From positions 37,619 to 101,618 of the forward strand of contig CAYFLT010000006.1 in NCBI GenBank assembly GCA_964344055.1: a stretch of 64,000 nt of DNA, given 5' to 3'. Of the stretch, positions 1 to 7,907 are shown piece by piece; positions within the stretch are counted from its first letter, which is position 1, and each line of letters opens with the position of its first letter. Both the position numbers and the translations under genes were made by a program. Under the pieces are notes generated by a model that worked only from the letters and a program-made list of their open reading frames with translations, was not told the origin of the DNA and did not search any database. The DNA is from OFTM10 sp964344055 (GTDB taxonomy: Bacteria; Actinomycetota; Acidimicrobiia; Acidimicrobiales; Aldehydirespiratoraceae).

Positions 1-152
1 AAGGCGATGCTGCGCCCCAAGGGGGCCCGTTCCAAGTCGTCGTCCTCCCGCCGGGTCTCCGGCGGACGAACCAGCGCGAGCACGTTGCCAACGGCCATGG
101 CACCGCCGATCGCGAGTACGAGCCAGGCCAGGAGATCTTCGCCGAGAAACAC
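1..152 (-). CDS. Membrane protein, N-terminal fragment
   Basis: Only the first 50 or so codons lie in the window; the gene runs off the left edge. It starts at GTG 152, because an in-frame TGA sits two codons upstream (158-156). The readable N-terminus is one hydrophobic segment (LAWLVLAIGGAMAVGNVLAL), then RPPETRRE and an acidic-basic stretch. This looks like a small membrane protein with a cytoplasmic tail. The family is not recognised. It lies about 250 bp downstream of the unknown protein that follows dnaB, on the same strand. I see no gene, tRNA or clear terminator in 153-401. Confidence 0.5.
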   Translation of the reverse strand, partial: MFLGEDLLAWLVLAIGGAMAVGNVLALVRPPETRREDDDLERAPLGRSIA

Positions 153-401
153 GCCTCATGATCGCCCCGCAGGAGGGCGGGGGCCAACTGGAGCCAACCG
201 AGTGGTCCATCCAGCTCATTCGGCGCCATTTGGTCAAGGACCGGTGGCCGGCTCCGATAGGGAGGATGTGGGCGGCTTCGCCACCGCCTGCACCGAGAGG
301 TCGGCGGGGGCGAGGCACTCCCTCCAACGCATCGCCACCAGCGCTTTTCCAGGGTGCTGGCGCACTCGTCTCGCTTCCGCCCCTCTCACCCCTCCATCCG
401 G

Positions 402-1076
402 TCAGCCGAAGTCCGATTCGGAGACCTCGGTACGGATCGAGTGGACCAACTCCGTGTCGACCGCCGATTGGCGTCGGATTCGGGCCGACGACAGCGCACC
501 GCTGGCCGGATCGAAGCAGAACTCCGCCCAGCGGCCCCACGGCGACGCCGCCGCGAACACGTCGAGCTCGGCTCGATAGCAGCCCGGACCCGCCCGCTCG
601 ATCGAGTAGAGCCGACCGGGGCCCGAGACGTAGTCCTCGACCAGCCGCAATTCGGCATCGACTCGTTCGTCGTATCCGAGCCCGGCGTCGCCGGCCAGGC
701 AGGCGGGAGCGATGATCTCGTCGTCGGAGGAGTCGCAGGTGGCGACCAAGCTGTCGATCTCCTCCACGGTTGAACCGAGCCGCACCACCAGCCGCCGAGG
801 TGGGTCCTGCGCCGTGTACACCGGCCCGGTCAGCGGTTCATCGATGCCGTCGAGGGCGCGCTGCCATGTGCCTTCGGTGACGAAGCTCGCAGTGCGCCAC
901 CGGCGCCACGCCGCGACGAGACCGGTAGCCGCCTCTGGATCGTGTTCCACGGCCGGAAACGAGGTGTCGGGCGCCACCGGACCGGAGGCGCCGCCGTCGA
1001 CGAAGAGGGCATAGACGCCCATGGCCAGAAGAAGGCCGAGGATCAACCCGAGCAGTGCGGTGAGACCCCGTTCCAC
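402..1076 (-). CDS. Membrane-anchored protein of unknown function downstream of dnaB
   Basis: A protein of 224 residues with one N-terminal membrane helix (TALLGLILGLLLAMGVYALF) and a long soluble, probably extracytoplasmic domain. The start is put at GTG 1076, ten bases after the dnaB stop, because the helix then lies close to the N-terminus. Frame-open sequence upstream would run through dnaB and the N gap. The soluble part has four cysteines that could form disulfides (CDSSDDE, PACLAG, GCYRAE, FCFDP) and an FDPASGALSS segment. Family not recognised. The tight spacing suggests co-transcription with dnaB. A lipoprotein is unlikely because no lipobox is visible. Confidence 0.6.
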   Translation of the reverse strand: MERGLTALLGLILGLLLAMGVYALFVDGGASGPVAPDTSFPAVEHDPEAATGLVAAWRRWRTASFVTEGTWQRALDGIDEPLTGPVYTAQDPPRRLVVRLGSTVEEIDSLVATCDSSDDEIIAPACLAGDAGLGYDERVDAELRLVEDYVSGPGRLYSIERAGPGCYRAELDVFAAASPWGRWAEFCFDPASGALSSARIRRQSAVDTELVHSIRTEVSESDFG

Positions 1077-1086
1077 CCGCGGCCCG

Positions 1087-2436
1087 TCAGACGTCTCGGC
1101 GGGTGAGATTTCGAAACGACGTGAACCTCGGCACGAAACCGAGCTGGNNNNNNNNNNCGTTGCGATGCTTGGCGACGATGACCTCGGCCATGCCCTCGCT
1201 GTCGCCACCGGGGTTGTAGACCTCGTCGCGGTAAAGGAACAGCACGACGTCGGCGTCCTGCTCGATCGAGCCCGACTCGCGGAGGTCGGCCAGCATCGGC
1301 CGCTTGTCCTGGCGCATCTCGAGGTTTCGAGACAGCTGGGACAGGCCGAGCACCGGGCACTGGAGTTCGCGGGCCAGGATCTTGAGCCCTCGGGAGATCT
1401 CGGCGACCTCGACCTGGCGGCTCTCCGCCCCGGCTCGTCCGGTCATCAGCTGGAGATAGTCGACGACGATCAGCCCGAGGTCGCCCGCTCGGCTCTTGAG
1501 GCGCCGGGCCTTCGCCCGAATCTCCATGATGGTGAGGTTCGGGTTGTCGTCGATCCACAGGGGGGCCTCGGCCATGCGGCCGATGCCGTTGGAGATGCGG
1601 GTCCAGTCGTCCTCGGTGAGCTTGCCGTCCCGCATGTTCTTCGCGTCGACGTTCGCTTCGGAGCACAACATGCGCTGGGTGAGTTCGAGGTGACCCATCT
1701 CCAGCGAGAACACGAGCACCGGCTTGTGCTCCCGCACCGCCGCGTGCGCCGCGATGTTCAACGCGAAGGCGGTCTTGCCCATCGCCGGGCGGGCCCCCAC
1801 CACGACCAGCGCGTTGGGTTGGAGTCCCGACAGCAACTCATCGAGATCGATGAACCCGGTGGGTGTGCCGGTGATGCCCTCACCGAGCTCGTACAGATGC
1901 TCCAGCCGATCGAGGGTGGCATCGAGCAGGTCGCGGATCTCGCCCATGGTGTCGGCCACACGGCCCTGAGCCACCTGGAACATCTTGTTCTCGGCCTCGT
2001 CGACTGCTCTCGAAACGTCGTCGGGCCGGCTGAAACCGATCTCGGCGATGTCACCGGCCGTTTCGATGAGTCGGCGGAGGGTGAAGTTCTCCGCGACGAT
2101 CTTCGCGTACTTGGCGGCGTTCGACGTGGCCGGTGTGTTGACCTGGAGGCTGATCAGGCCATCGAGCCCACCGATCGAATCCAGCACGCCCGACCGGTCG
2201 AGCTCGTTCGCCACCGTGACCGGATCAGCAGGATCACCCACGGCATACAGCGTGGAGATGGCATCGAAGACGTGGGCGTGAGCCGGACGGTAGAAATGCG
2301 CCGTCTCGGTGTGTTCGACTGCGTCGGCGATCGCGTCACGTGACAACAACATCGCGCCGAGGAGTGATTCCTCGGCCTCGAGGTTGTGAGGCGGAACCCG
2401 CGGGGCCCGACCGATGTCGATGTCACTCATCACCAT
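1087..2436 (-). CDS. dnaB: Replicative DNA helicase DnaB (interrupted by an assembly gap)
   Basis: Hexameric 5'-3' helicase that unwinds DNA at the replication fork. The N-terminal DnaB domain begins PPHNLEAEESLLGAMLLSRD. The RecA-like ATPase domain has Walker A GARPAMGKTAF, then SLEMGHLELTQRML, the Walker B segment LIVVDYLQLM, and LSQLSRNLEMRQDKRP. About 449 residues, normal for DnaB without intein. Ten N bases fall in the conserved AKHRN...QLGF motif; the usual GPTxTV between N and Q needs six codons while the gap supplies four, so the true gap is probably 16 bases. Start ATG 2436 follows GGAGG; ATG 2430 is an alternative. It is separated from rplI by a 217-bp leader. Confidence 0.95.
   Translation of the reverse strand: MVMSDIDIGRAPRVPPHNLEAEESLLGAMLLSRDAIADAVEHTETAHFYRPAHAHVFDAISTLYAVGDPADPVTVANELDRSGVLDSIGGLDGLISLQVNTPATSNAAKYAKIVAENFTLRRLIETAGDIAEIGFSRPDDVSRAVDEAENKMFQVAQGRVADTMGEIRDLLDATLDRLEHLYELGEGITGTPTGFIDLDELLSGLQPNALVVVGARPAMGKTAFALNIAAHAAVREHKPVLVFSLEMGHLELTQRMLCSEANVDAKNMRDGKLTEDDWTRISNGIGRMAEAPLWIDDNPNLTIMEIRAKARRLKSRAGDLGLIVVDYLQLMTGRAGAESRQVEVAEISRGLKILARELQCPVLGLSQLSRNLEMRQDKRPMLADLRESGSIEQDADVVLFLYRDEVYNPGGDSEGMAEVIVAKHRNXXXXQLGFVPRFTSFRNLTRRDV
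1148..1157. other. Assembly gap (10 N) inside dnaB
   Basis: A run of ten N bases interrupts the 3' part of dnaB. The reading frame is kept across it, but conserved-motif spacing suggests the real missing length is larger, so ten is a placeholder. Confidence 0.95.
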
Positions 2437-2653
2437 GATGTGTGCGCCCCTCCAGACGGCACTGAGATCGTGCACCCGTCGTCCTGTGGGGTACCAGGGG
2501 ACGACAGGGGGAATACCCCTTGTTTCATGGGGAAAATCGCTGTGGATAACCAGTGGAAAGCCACGCGGACATTGTCGTTCACGGGCGCGCCGAATCCGGC
2601 CACCCCTCGTTCGGCAGGTGATACGCCGCCACCGATTGCCGGTGGCGTGCGGC
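2437..2653 (-). promoter_or_regulatory. dnaB leader / rplI-dnaB intergenic region with hairpins
   Basis: No gene is seen in these 217 bases. They hold a strong inverted repeat, GTCGTCC at 2478-2484 pairing with GGACGAC at 2499-2505, and a second palindrome of the form AAGGGGTATTCCCCCT at about 2506-2521. Both could fold in the transcript running into dnaB. A consensus DnaA box (2541-2549) lies further upstream. A dnaB promoter or attenuator is plausible; neither is proven. Confidence 0.4.
2541..2549 (-). promoter_or_regulatory. Consensus DnaA box upstream of dnaB
   Basis: TGTGGATAA on the plus strand reads TTATCCACA on the minus strand, a perfect match to the classical DnaA box. It sits about 105 bp upstream of the dnaB start. 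A single box suggests transcriptional control by DnaA rather than an origin. Confidence 0.5.
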
Positions 2654-3103
2654 TCACGACTCTTCGACGATCTCCACCGTGATCGGGAACTGCACATCGG
2701 GGTGCAGCTTGCACATCACCGTGGACTGGCCCAGTTCCTTGAGGGGCTGGTCCAGATCGAGGGTGCGCCGATCGACGGTGACACCCGACTGGGCATCGAC
2801 CGCTTCGGCCACGTCGGCCGCGCCGACCGACCCGAACAGGCGACCACCGTCGCCGGCCTTCGCCGAGATGGTGAACACCATCGGCACCAGCTTGGTGGCG
2901 ACTTCCTCGGCATCAGCACGAGTGGCGGCATCGCGCAGCGACGCCGCTCGACGCATCGCCTCGGCCTGGCCTTCGGCACCGGCGGTGGCCTTCAGCGCGA
3001 GTCCCTTCGGGGACAAGAAGTTGCGGAAGTAGCCGTCGGCCACATCGTGCATCTCGCCCTTCCGGCCAAGCCCGTCGACGTCGGAACGCAGGATGACCTT
3101 CAC
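2654..3103 (-). CDS. rplI: 50S ribosomal protein bL9
   Basis: Large-subunit protein bL9, 149 residues, the usual length. The N-terminal domain (MKVILRSDVDGLGRKGE, then GYFRNFLSPKGLAL) is the bL9 signature. It is followed by the connecting helix (around residues 40-75) and the C-terminal domain ending VQFPITVEIVEES. The GTG start (3103) overlaps the rpsR stop as GTGA, so translation is probably coupled. It is the last ribosomal gene before the dnaB leader, in the standard rpsF-ssb-rpsR-rplI order. Confidence 0.96.
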   Translation of the reverse strand: MKVILRSDVDGLGRKGEMHDVADGYFRNFLSPKGLALKATAGAEGQAEAMRRAASLRDAATRADAEEVATKLVPMVFTISAKAGDGGRLFGSVGAADVAEAVDAQSGVTVDRRTLDLDQPLKELGQSTVMCKLHPDVQFPITVEIVEES

Positions 3104-3549
3104 GACTCCGAAGCCTCCGTGTTCTCGGCCGAGGTGAACTCGACACCCTCGACCTCCGCCACTGCGGCGGCGTTGTCCTCGACCCCCTCGGCGGCGTCGC
3201 CCTCCGCACCGCTCGGCGGCGGGGCGCTCGGCCGCGGCGCCGGACCCTCGGCCCGACCGCGGTCGCGGTCCGACCGGTTGCTGCGCTGGGTGGTGACCCG
3301 CGTGGCATACGGAATCAGGGCCATCTCGCGGGCGACCTTCACTGCATCGGCACACAGCTTCTGCTGCTGGGCGTTGTTCCCCGTGACCCGACGGGCCCGG
3401 ATCTTCGACCGCTCAGACACGAAACGGCGCAGCAAGTTCACATCCTTCCAGTCGACATAGTCGAGCTGTTCGGTGGTGAGGATGCTGACCTTCTTCTTGG
3501 CCCTGCGGTTGTTGTCCTTGTTCTTCCCGCGCTTCTTGACCTTCGGCAT
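3100..3549 (-). CDS. rpsR: 30S ribosomal protein bS18 with long acidic C-terminal extension
   Basis: Small-subunit protein bS18. Residues 1-85 carry the core: a basic N-terminus MPKVKKRGKNK, YVDWKDVNLLRRFVSERSKI, and RRVTGNNAQQQKL. The family is normally about 75-90 residues; this one has 149. The extra ~60 C-terminal residues begin RSNRSDRDRGRAEGPAPRPS and become acidic and alanine-rich (GVEDNAAAVAEVEGVEF), so they look disordered. It overlaps rplI by four bases and follows ssb after about 54 bp. The extension is continuous and in frame, with no sign of a sequencing error. Confidence 0.93.
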   Translation of the reverse strand: MPKVKKRGKNKDNNRRAKKKVSILTTEQLDYVDWKDVNLLRRFVSERSKIRARRVTGNNAQQQKLCADAVKVAREMALIPYATRVTTQRSNRSDRDRGRAEGPAPRPSAPPPSGAEGDAAEGVEDNAAAVAEVEGVEFTSAENTEASES

Positions 3550-3603
3550 GGCGCTACTCCAGTTCTCTCGTTCTCGTACGTTCTCGGATCGACTCGATGC
3601 GGC

Positions 3604-4050
3604 CTAGAAGGGCTCTTCATCCATGTCGTAGGCAGGGGGAGGCTGGTTGCCCACGGCACGGCCACCGCCGCCACCCTGAGGCGCACCGCCACCGCCGCCC
3701 TTGAACTCGTTCTTGCGGATCTCCGCCGACGCCCACTTCAGGCTCGGCGCGACATCGTCGGCGATGATCTCGACCTTGGAACGACGGTCGCCGTCCTGAG
3801 TCTCCCAACTGCGCTGGGAAAGGGTGCCGTAGATGACGACCCGCGACCCCTTCGTGATCGACTCGGCCACGTTCTCCGCGAGCTGACGGAAACAACTCAC
3901 ATCGAAGAACGAGACCTCGTCTTCGCCGTCCTGCTTGCGCTTGTTCCACGCAACGCCGAAGTTGGCGACCGCCATGCCGCCCTGGGTGAACCGCAGCTCC
4001 GGATCGCGGGTGACGTTTCCCACGACCGTGACGGTGTTGTCGAATCCCAT
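3604..4050 (-). CDS. ssb: Single-stranded DNA-binding protein
   Basis: SSB coats single-stranded DNA during replication and repair. The OB-fold covers residues 1-110 (MGFDNTVTVVGNVTRDPELR, then SFFDVSCFRQLAENVAESI, then GSRVVIYGTLSQRSWE). A glycine-rich linker (KGGGGGAPQGGGGGRA) and the acidic tip DMDEEPF follow; the tip is the docking site for partner proteins. 148 residues, a normal length. The ATG (4050) lies 16 bp after rpsF, in the usual operon between rpsF and rpsR. Confidence 0.96.
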   Translation of the reverse strand: MGFDNTVTVVGNVTRDPELRFTQGGMAVANFGVAWNKRKQDGEDEVSFFDVSCFRQLAENVAESITKGSRVVIYGTLSQRSWETQDGDRRSKVEIIADDVAPSLKWASAEIRKNEFKGGGGGAPQGGGGGRAVGNQPPPAYDMDEEPF

Positions 4051-4066
4051 TTCAGGTACCTCCGAA

Positions 4067-4420
4067 TCAGCCGGCCGGCGCCGGCTCGGCGCCTCCCAGG
4101 AGGCCACGACGAGCGGCTTCCTTGTCGGGGAGACGGAACAGCTTGTGGCGGACAATGTCGTCCGCGAGACGAAGCTGGCGTTCGGTGGTGGGAAGCCCAG
4201 GCGTCTCGGTGACGATCTCCCACACCACGTAGGTGCCTTCGTTCTTGTGATTGATCTCGTACGCGAACTTGCGGCGACCCCAGTTGTCGGTCGACGCGAT
4301 CCGGCCACCCTCATCGGTGACGAGACCCTCGGTTCGCGTGATCACCGCAGGGACATCGGCCTCGGCGACGTCGCTGTCGATGATGATCATCAATTCGTAC
4401 ACTCGCGTGACCACGAGCAT
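4067..4420 (-). CDS. rpsF: 30S ribosomal protein bS6
   Basis: bS6 binds 16S rRNA together with bS18. The core motif RVYELMIIIDSDVAEADVPA is near the N-terminus, followed by GGRIASTDNWGRRKFAYEIN and DDIVRHKLFRL. 117 residues. The ribosome-binding site AGGAGG lies only 3 bases from ATG 4420, but nine from the in-frame GTG at 4414-4412, so initiation at the GTG is quite possible. It is the first gene of the rpsF-ssb-rpsR-rplI operon and has a GC-rich hairpin leader just upstream. Confidence 0.95.
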   Translation of the reverse strand: MLVVTRVYELMIIIDSDVAEADVPAVITRTEGLVTDEGGRIASTDNWGRRKFAYEINHKNEGTYVVWEIVTETPGLPTTERQLRLADDIVRHKLFRLPDKEAARRGLLGGAEPAPAG

Positions 4421-4434
4421 TCACCTCCTGTGGA

Positions 4435-4448
4435 CCCGGCGAACCGGG
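4435..4448 (-). promoter_or_regulatory. Leader hairpin immediately upstream of the rpsF ribosome-binding site
   Basis: In mRNA sense the sequence is CCCGG-UUCG-CCGGG, a perfect five-pair stem with a UUCG loop, ending a few bases before AGGAGG. Many bacteria carry an autoregulatory bS6:bS18-binding RNA at this place. Position and a nearby C-rich stretch fit, but I cannot confirm the conserved CCG bulge, so this is a candidate only. Confidence 0.3.
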
Positions 4449-4630
4449 GCCCCTTCCCGGGGCAGGGGTTTCTCGGTTGTGGACCCTGCCGCAGCCGGGC
4501 CATCCCCCGAAAGGGACCAGAGAAGGCTACCGGCCGAACACGCTGAAACGACATGGCTCCACCCTCCCACAGGGGTATGACAGTCTCTTCTGGCTCGCCT
4601 TCTGGCTCGCTTCGCTCGCACCCCACTCGC

Positions 4631-4920
4631 CGGCCGCAGCCAGAATCTGCGAGGTGAGCCGCACCAACGGTGCGGCGATCCCGCAGCGACACCAGCGGCC
4701 GCAGCCAGAATCTGCGAGGTGAGCCGCACCAACGGTGCGGCGATCCCGCANNNNNNNNNNNNNNNNNNNNNNNNNNNNNNNNNNNNNNNNNNNNNNNNNN
4801 NNNNNNNNNNNNNNNNNNNNNNNNNNNNNNNNNNNNNNNNNNNNNNNNNNGCGACACCAGCGGCCGAGCCCAGAATCTGCGAGGTGAGCCGCACCAACGG
4901 TGCGGCGATCCCGCAGCGAC
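4631..4920. repeat. 65-bp tandem repeat with internal palindrome, broken by a 100-N gap
   Basis: A 65-bp unit begins at 4631 and again at 4696, and a third, slightly diverged copy begins at 4861 after the gap. Each unit holds a perfect stem-loop, GCCGCACC-AAC-GGTGCGGC. The gap (4751-4850, all N) lies inside the array, as expected where identical units defeat assembly, so the copy number is unknown and at least three. The array lies between the divergent rpsF and ribA genes. Open frames across it are low-complexity and not believable proteins. It resembles REP-type intergenic palindromes. Confidence 0.8.
4751..4850. other. Assembly gap (100 N)
   Basis: One hundred N bases, the conventional size for a gap of unknown length, inside the tandem repeat upstream of ribA. 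Confidence 0.95.
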
Positions 4921-4949
4921 CGCAGGGTGTGCTCGTGTCGTCTGTCGAC

Positions 4950-4955
4950 TAGCCT
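4950..4955 (+). promoter_or_regulatory. Probable leaderless promoter -10 of ribA
   Basis: TAGCCT fits TANNNT and ends nine bases before the ATG, which would place the transcription start at or next to the start codon. No Shine-Dalgarno sequence precedes this gene. Confidence 0.45.
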
Positions 4956-4964
4956 TCGGCCACC

Positions 4965-5621
4965 ATGGTTTCGATTCGCAACCAACCTGGCGCGGCTGTG
5001 GTCACCCAGACCGGGAGGGCAACGGTGCCGACCGAGTTCGGCACCTTCGTCGCCCACGCCTACCGCGATCGTGACCGCCTCGAACATCTCGCCTATGTCG
5101 TCGGCGATCTGTCCTCCGACGGCGACCCGTTGGTTCGAGTCCATTCCGAGTGCCTCACCGGCGATGTGCTCGGCTCGCTGCGCTGTGACTGCGGGAGCCA
5201 ACTCCAGTCCGCCCTCACCCGAATCGGATCCGAAGCCGTCGGCGTCCTGCTCTATCTCCGTGGCCACGAAGGCCGTGGCATCGGACTCGGCCACAAGCTC
5301 CAGGCCTACGAACTCCAGGACTCGGGACTCGACACCGTAGAGGCCAATCACGCTCTCGGATTCCCCACCGATGCCCGCGACTACACCGTCGCCGCGGCGA
5401 TCCTCGCGGACCTCGGGGTCGATCGGATCCGGCTGCTGTCCAACAACCCGGCCAAGTCCGCCGGCCTCGCCGCTCATGGCGTCGAGATCGTCGAGCAACT
5501 CCCACTGCCCGGAGTGGCCACCCGCGAGAACCTCCGATACCTGGAGACGAAGCGGCTGCGCATGGACCACACGCTGGACGGATTCGACAGCGAGGGCGAC
5601 CCGGGCTCCCGCACGGCCTGA
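4965..5621 (+). CDS. ribA: GTP cyclohydrolase II
   Basis: Opens the imidazole ring of GTP, the first step of riboflavin synthesis. The zinc-binding signature GDVLGSLRCDCGSQL is near residue 70, with HSECLTG before it. LLYLRGHEGRGIGL (about residue 95), DTVEANHALGF and RLLSNNPAKSAGL complete the active and substrate sites. 218 residues matches a monofunctional RibA; no DHBP synthase (RibB) domain is fused. No other riboflavin gene is nearby, so it may serve riboflavin synthesis alone or a related pterin/deazaflavin route. The ATG is preceded by a TAGCCT -10 box and no ribosome-binding site. Confidence 0.93.
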   Translation: MVSIRNQPGAAVVTQTGRATVPTEFGTFVAHAYRDRDRLEHLAYVVGDLSSDGDPLVRVHSECLTGDVLGSLRCDCGSQLQSALTRIGSEAVGVLLYLRGHEGRGIGLGHKLQAYELQDSGLDTVEANHALGFPTDARDYTVAAAILADLGVDRIRLLSNNPAKSAGLAAHGVEIVEQLPLPGVATRENLRYLETKRLRMDHTLDGFDSEGDPGSRTA

Positions 5622-5627
5622 ACCCAC

Positions 5628-5633
5628 TAGCGT
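5628..5633 (+). promoter_or_regulatory. Probable leaderless promoter -10 of the first amidohydrolase
   Basis: TAGCGT (TANNNT) ends six bases before ATG 5640, with no ribosome-binding site between them. Confidence 0.4.
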
Positions 5634-5639
5634 CGCGGC

Positions 5640-7019
5640 ATGAGCGCCGCGCCCGACTCCGCCGACTTCCTCGTCCGCGGCACGGTCGTTACCATGGACG
5701 CCGACCGGACGATCATCGCCGACGGGGCGGTGGCGGTCACCGGCTCCGAGATCACCGCTGTCGATTCTTTCACCGGGCTGGTCGATCGATTCCCGGCCGC
5801 CCCGGTGGCCGGACGGGAGGACGACCTCGTCGTCCCCGGCTACATCAACGCGCACCAGCATCTCACCGCCGATCGCCTCGTCCAGTCGTCCATTCCCGAC
5901 AACCTCCCACCCGGAGAGTCGATCTTCGAGTGGGCCGTCCCGACCCACGCCCAACTCACCGGCGACGACGACGAACTCACCGCCACCCTCACCCTCGCAG
6001 AAGGGCTCGTCAACGGCGTCACGACGACGGTCGAAGCCGGGACGGTGGCCCACCCCCACCGTGTTGCCGAAGGCGCCAGGACGATCGGGGCCCGGATCAC
6101 TCTCGGCATGTGGGGTTGGGACGTCGAGGAGGGCCCGTTCGCCGCTCCTGCCGACGAGGTCCTCGGACGCCAAGAGGCTCTTCTCGCCGAGGACCACGGA
6201 CCGAACGTGACGCCCTGGGTCACGCTCGTCGGGCACGACCTGATGAGCGACGAGCTCCTCACGGGAGCATCTGCGCTCGCTCGGCGTTTCGGGGCCGGCC
6301 TCACCTTCCACCTCTCGCCGACCACTGGCGACGTCGACGCCTACCTGGAGCGAACCGGACGGCGACCGGTCGTGCACCTTGCCGAGCTCGGCGTGCTCGG
6401 TCGCGAGGTGTTGATCGCCCATGGCGTCCACCTCGACGATGCCGAGGTCGGCCTGCTGGTCGAGTCGGGCACCGCGGTCGCCGCCTGTCCGTGGGCCTAT
6501 CTCCGACTCGGGCAGGGGACGACCCGGGAGTTCCGCCACCTCGACCTGTGGAAGGCCGGCGGACGGCTCGCGCTCGGCTGCGACGCCGAGAACGCCGGTG
6601 ACATGGTGGACGGATTGAGGGCCGCGGCCCTCTTCGCCGGACTGGCCAAGGACGTCCCGGTCGATCCCACCGGCTTCGGCGCCCACGAGGCGTTCGAACT
6701 GCTGACCATTCGGGGCGCCGAAGCCATCGGCATGGCTGATCGCATCGGGTCGATCGAGGCCGGCAAACAGGCCGACCTCGTCGTCCACGATCGAACCGGG
6801 CCCTCGTGGCACCCTCTCGCCGACGACCCGATCCTCCAGTTGGTGTGGGGAAGCGACGGACGGTCGGTCCGCGAGGTGTGGGTGGCCGGGGAGCAGGTCG
6901 TCACCCACGGGCGGCCCACTCGCATCGACCTCGACGAACTCGCTCCGGTCGCGGCGCGGGCCCGGACGGCACTGCTCGATCGCACGGGAATTCGGCCGCC
7001 GTCCCGCTGGTCCAGCTAG
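5640..7019 (+). CDS. Amidohydrolase, cytosine deaminase/TrzA-like (metal-dependent)
   Basis: A 459-residue member of the ATZ/TRZ branch of the amidohydrolase superfamily, which deaminates or dechlorinates nucleobase-like and triazine rings. Metal ligands are visible: GYINAHQHLT (HxH, about residue 72), the histidine of TFHLSPT (about 228), AHGVHLDD (about 260) and the aspartate of ALGCDAENA (about 315). The usual HxxE of deaminases is HLSP here, so the catalytic glutamate is missing at its expected place. C-terminal IGSIEAGKQADLVV is typical. It is a clear paralogue of the gene at 10771-12171, sharing HLAELGVLG and related motifs. The substrate is not known. Confidence 0.85.
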   Translation: MSAAPDSADFLVRGTVVTMDADRTIIADGAVAVTGSEITAVDSFTGLVDRFPAAPVAGREDDLVVPGYINAHQHLTADRLVQSSIPDNLPPGESIFEWAVPTHAQLTGDDDELTATLTLAEGLVNGVTTTVEAGTVAHPHRVAEGARTIGARITLGMWGWDVEEGPFAAPADEVLGRQEALLAEDHGPNVTPWVTLVGHDLMSDELLTGASALARRFGAGLTFHLSPTTGDVDAYLERTGRRPVVHLAELGVLGREVLIAHGVHLDDAEVGLLVESGTAVAACPWAYLRLGQGTTREFRHLDLWKAGGRLALGCDAENAGDMVDGLRAAALFAGLAKDVPVDPTGFGAHEAFELLTIRGAEAIGMADRIGSIEAGKQADLVVHDRTGPSWHPLADDPILQLVWGSDGRSVREVWVAGEQVVTHGRPTRIDLDELAPVAARARTALLDRTGIRPPSRWSS

Positions 7020-7110
7020 GCGCTACCGGGCTGCAGTCTTCGCCTGGTACATCGCCCGGTCGGCCACGGAACGTCATCGCGATCGTGCTCCGATGCGAGA
7101 GACTGCCCTC

Positions 7111-7902
7111 ATGGAGTCGGCCACGATCGCTCGCCTCGAGCGGACCTGGAGTGAGAATCTGGCCGCGATCGCACGGGCGCTCGCGGTGCTGGATCCACAC
7201 GGTGGAAGCCGGGTGATCCCCCTCGCCGACGGGACGATCATCTTGACCGGCCCGGGGCTCTACGTGAACGAGGCGCGCTGCGCAGGCCTCGAGCGCGACC
7301 TCACCGACCAAGAACTCGACATCCTCGAGGCCCACAGCGCGGCGGCAGGGGTTCCCGCGGCGGTCGAGGTGACCGATGCCACCCGACCGGCGGTCGTCGG
7401 GATGCTCATCGAGCGCGGCTACGAACCCGACGCCGCGATCTCCGCGCTCACCCATCCCCTCGACGACCTTCCCGCCCGAGACCCTCGATTCTTCATCGAG
7501 TCCGCCGACGTCGCCTCCTGGCAGGAGGTGGCGGCCGAAGGGTGGGGGCACACCGACGCGGCAGCCCGGGCGGCGAGTGACATCTTCGCCGAAGCAGCCA
7601 GCACCACCGACGATCCCGGCCTCCTCCTGGCCTTCGACGCGAACGACGCCCGCGTAGTGGGGTGTTCGATGCTCGCGATCCGCTCCGGGATTGCGACCCT
7701 CGGAGGAATGTCGACGCTCCCGTCGGAGCGACGCCGCGGCGTTCAGGCCGCGATGATCGCCCACCGCCTGCACCTCGCGGCCGAGCGCAGTTGTGAACTC
7801 GCGGCCAGCACCGCAGCCACGGGGAGCGATTCCGAGCGCAACCTGTTGCGCCACGGCTTCGTTCCGAGTCACACCCAGCTTGTGTATCGCTCCCCTGTGT
7901 GA
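7111..7902 (+). CDS. GNAT-family N-acetyltransferase
   Basis: A 263-residue protein whose C-terminal half has the GNAT acetyl-CoA site: GGMSTLPSERRRGVQAAMIA, a Q/RxxGxG/A-type loop, then ELAASTAATGSDSERNLLRHGF. The N-terminal ~120 residues (LAVLDPHGGSRVIPLADGT onward) are a partner region seen in some two-part GNAT proteins. The acceptor substrate cannot be told from sequence. ATG 7111 is preferred over ATG 7093; neither has a strong ribosome-binding site. It ends only five bases before the double operator of the exporter gene but is probably a separate unit. Confidence 0.75.
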   Translation: MESATIARLERTWSENLAAIARALAVLDPHGGSRVIPLADGTIILTGPGLYVNEARCAGLERDLTDQELDILEAHSAAAGVPAAVEVTDATRPAVVGMLIERGYEPDAAISALTHPLDDLPARDPRFFIESADVASWQEVAAEGWGHTDAAARAASDIFAEAASTTDDPGLLLAFDANDARVVGCSMLAIRSGIATLGGMSTLPSERRRGVQAAMIAHRLHLAAERSCELAASTAATGSDSERNLLRHGFVPSHTQLVYRSPV

Positions 7903-7907
7903 CTTCT

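Noticed and set aside
153..401. tRNA or small RNA in the 250-bp gap at the left end
   Set aside because: I found no cloverleaf or T-loop and only imperfect inverted repeats; nothing can be supported.
1021..2343. A 440-codon plus-strand open frame antisense to dnaB
   Set aside because: It runs through an N gap and is a by-product of GC-rich codons; dnaB on the other strand is unambiguous.
4527..6908. A 793-codon open frame on the minus strand antisense to ribA and the amidohydrolase
   Set aside because: It crosses the N gap and repeat, has no recognisable domain, and mirrors the third-position GC of two well-supported plus-strand genes.
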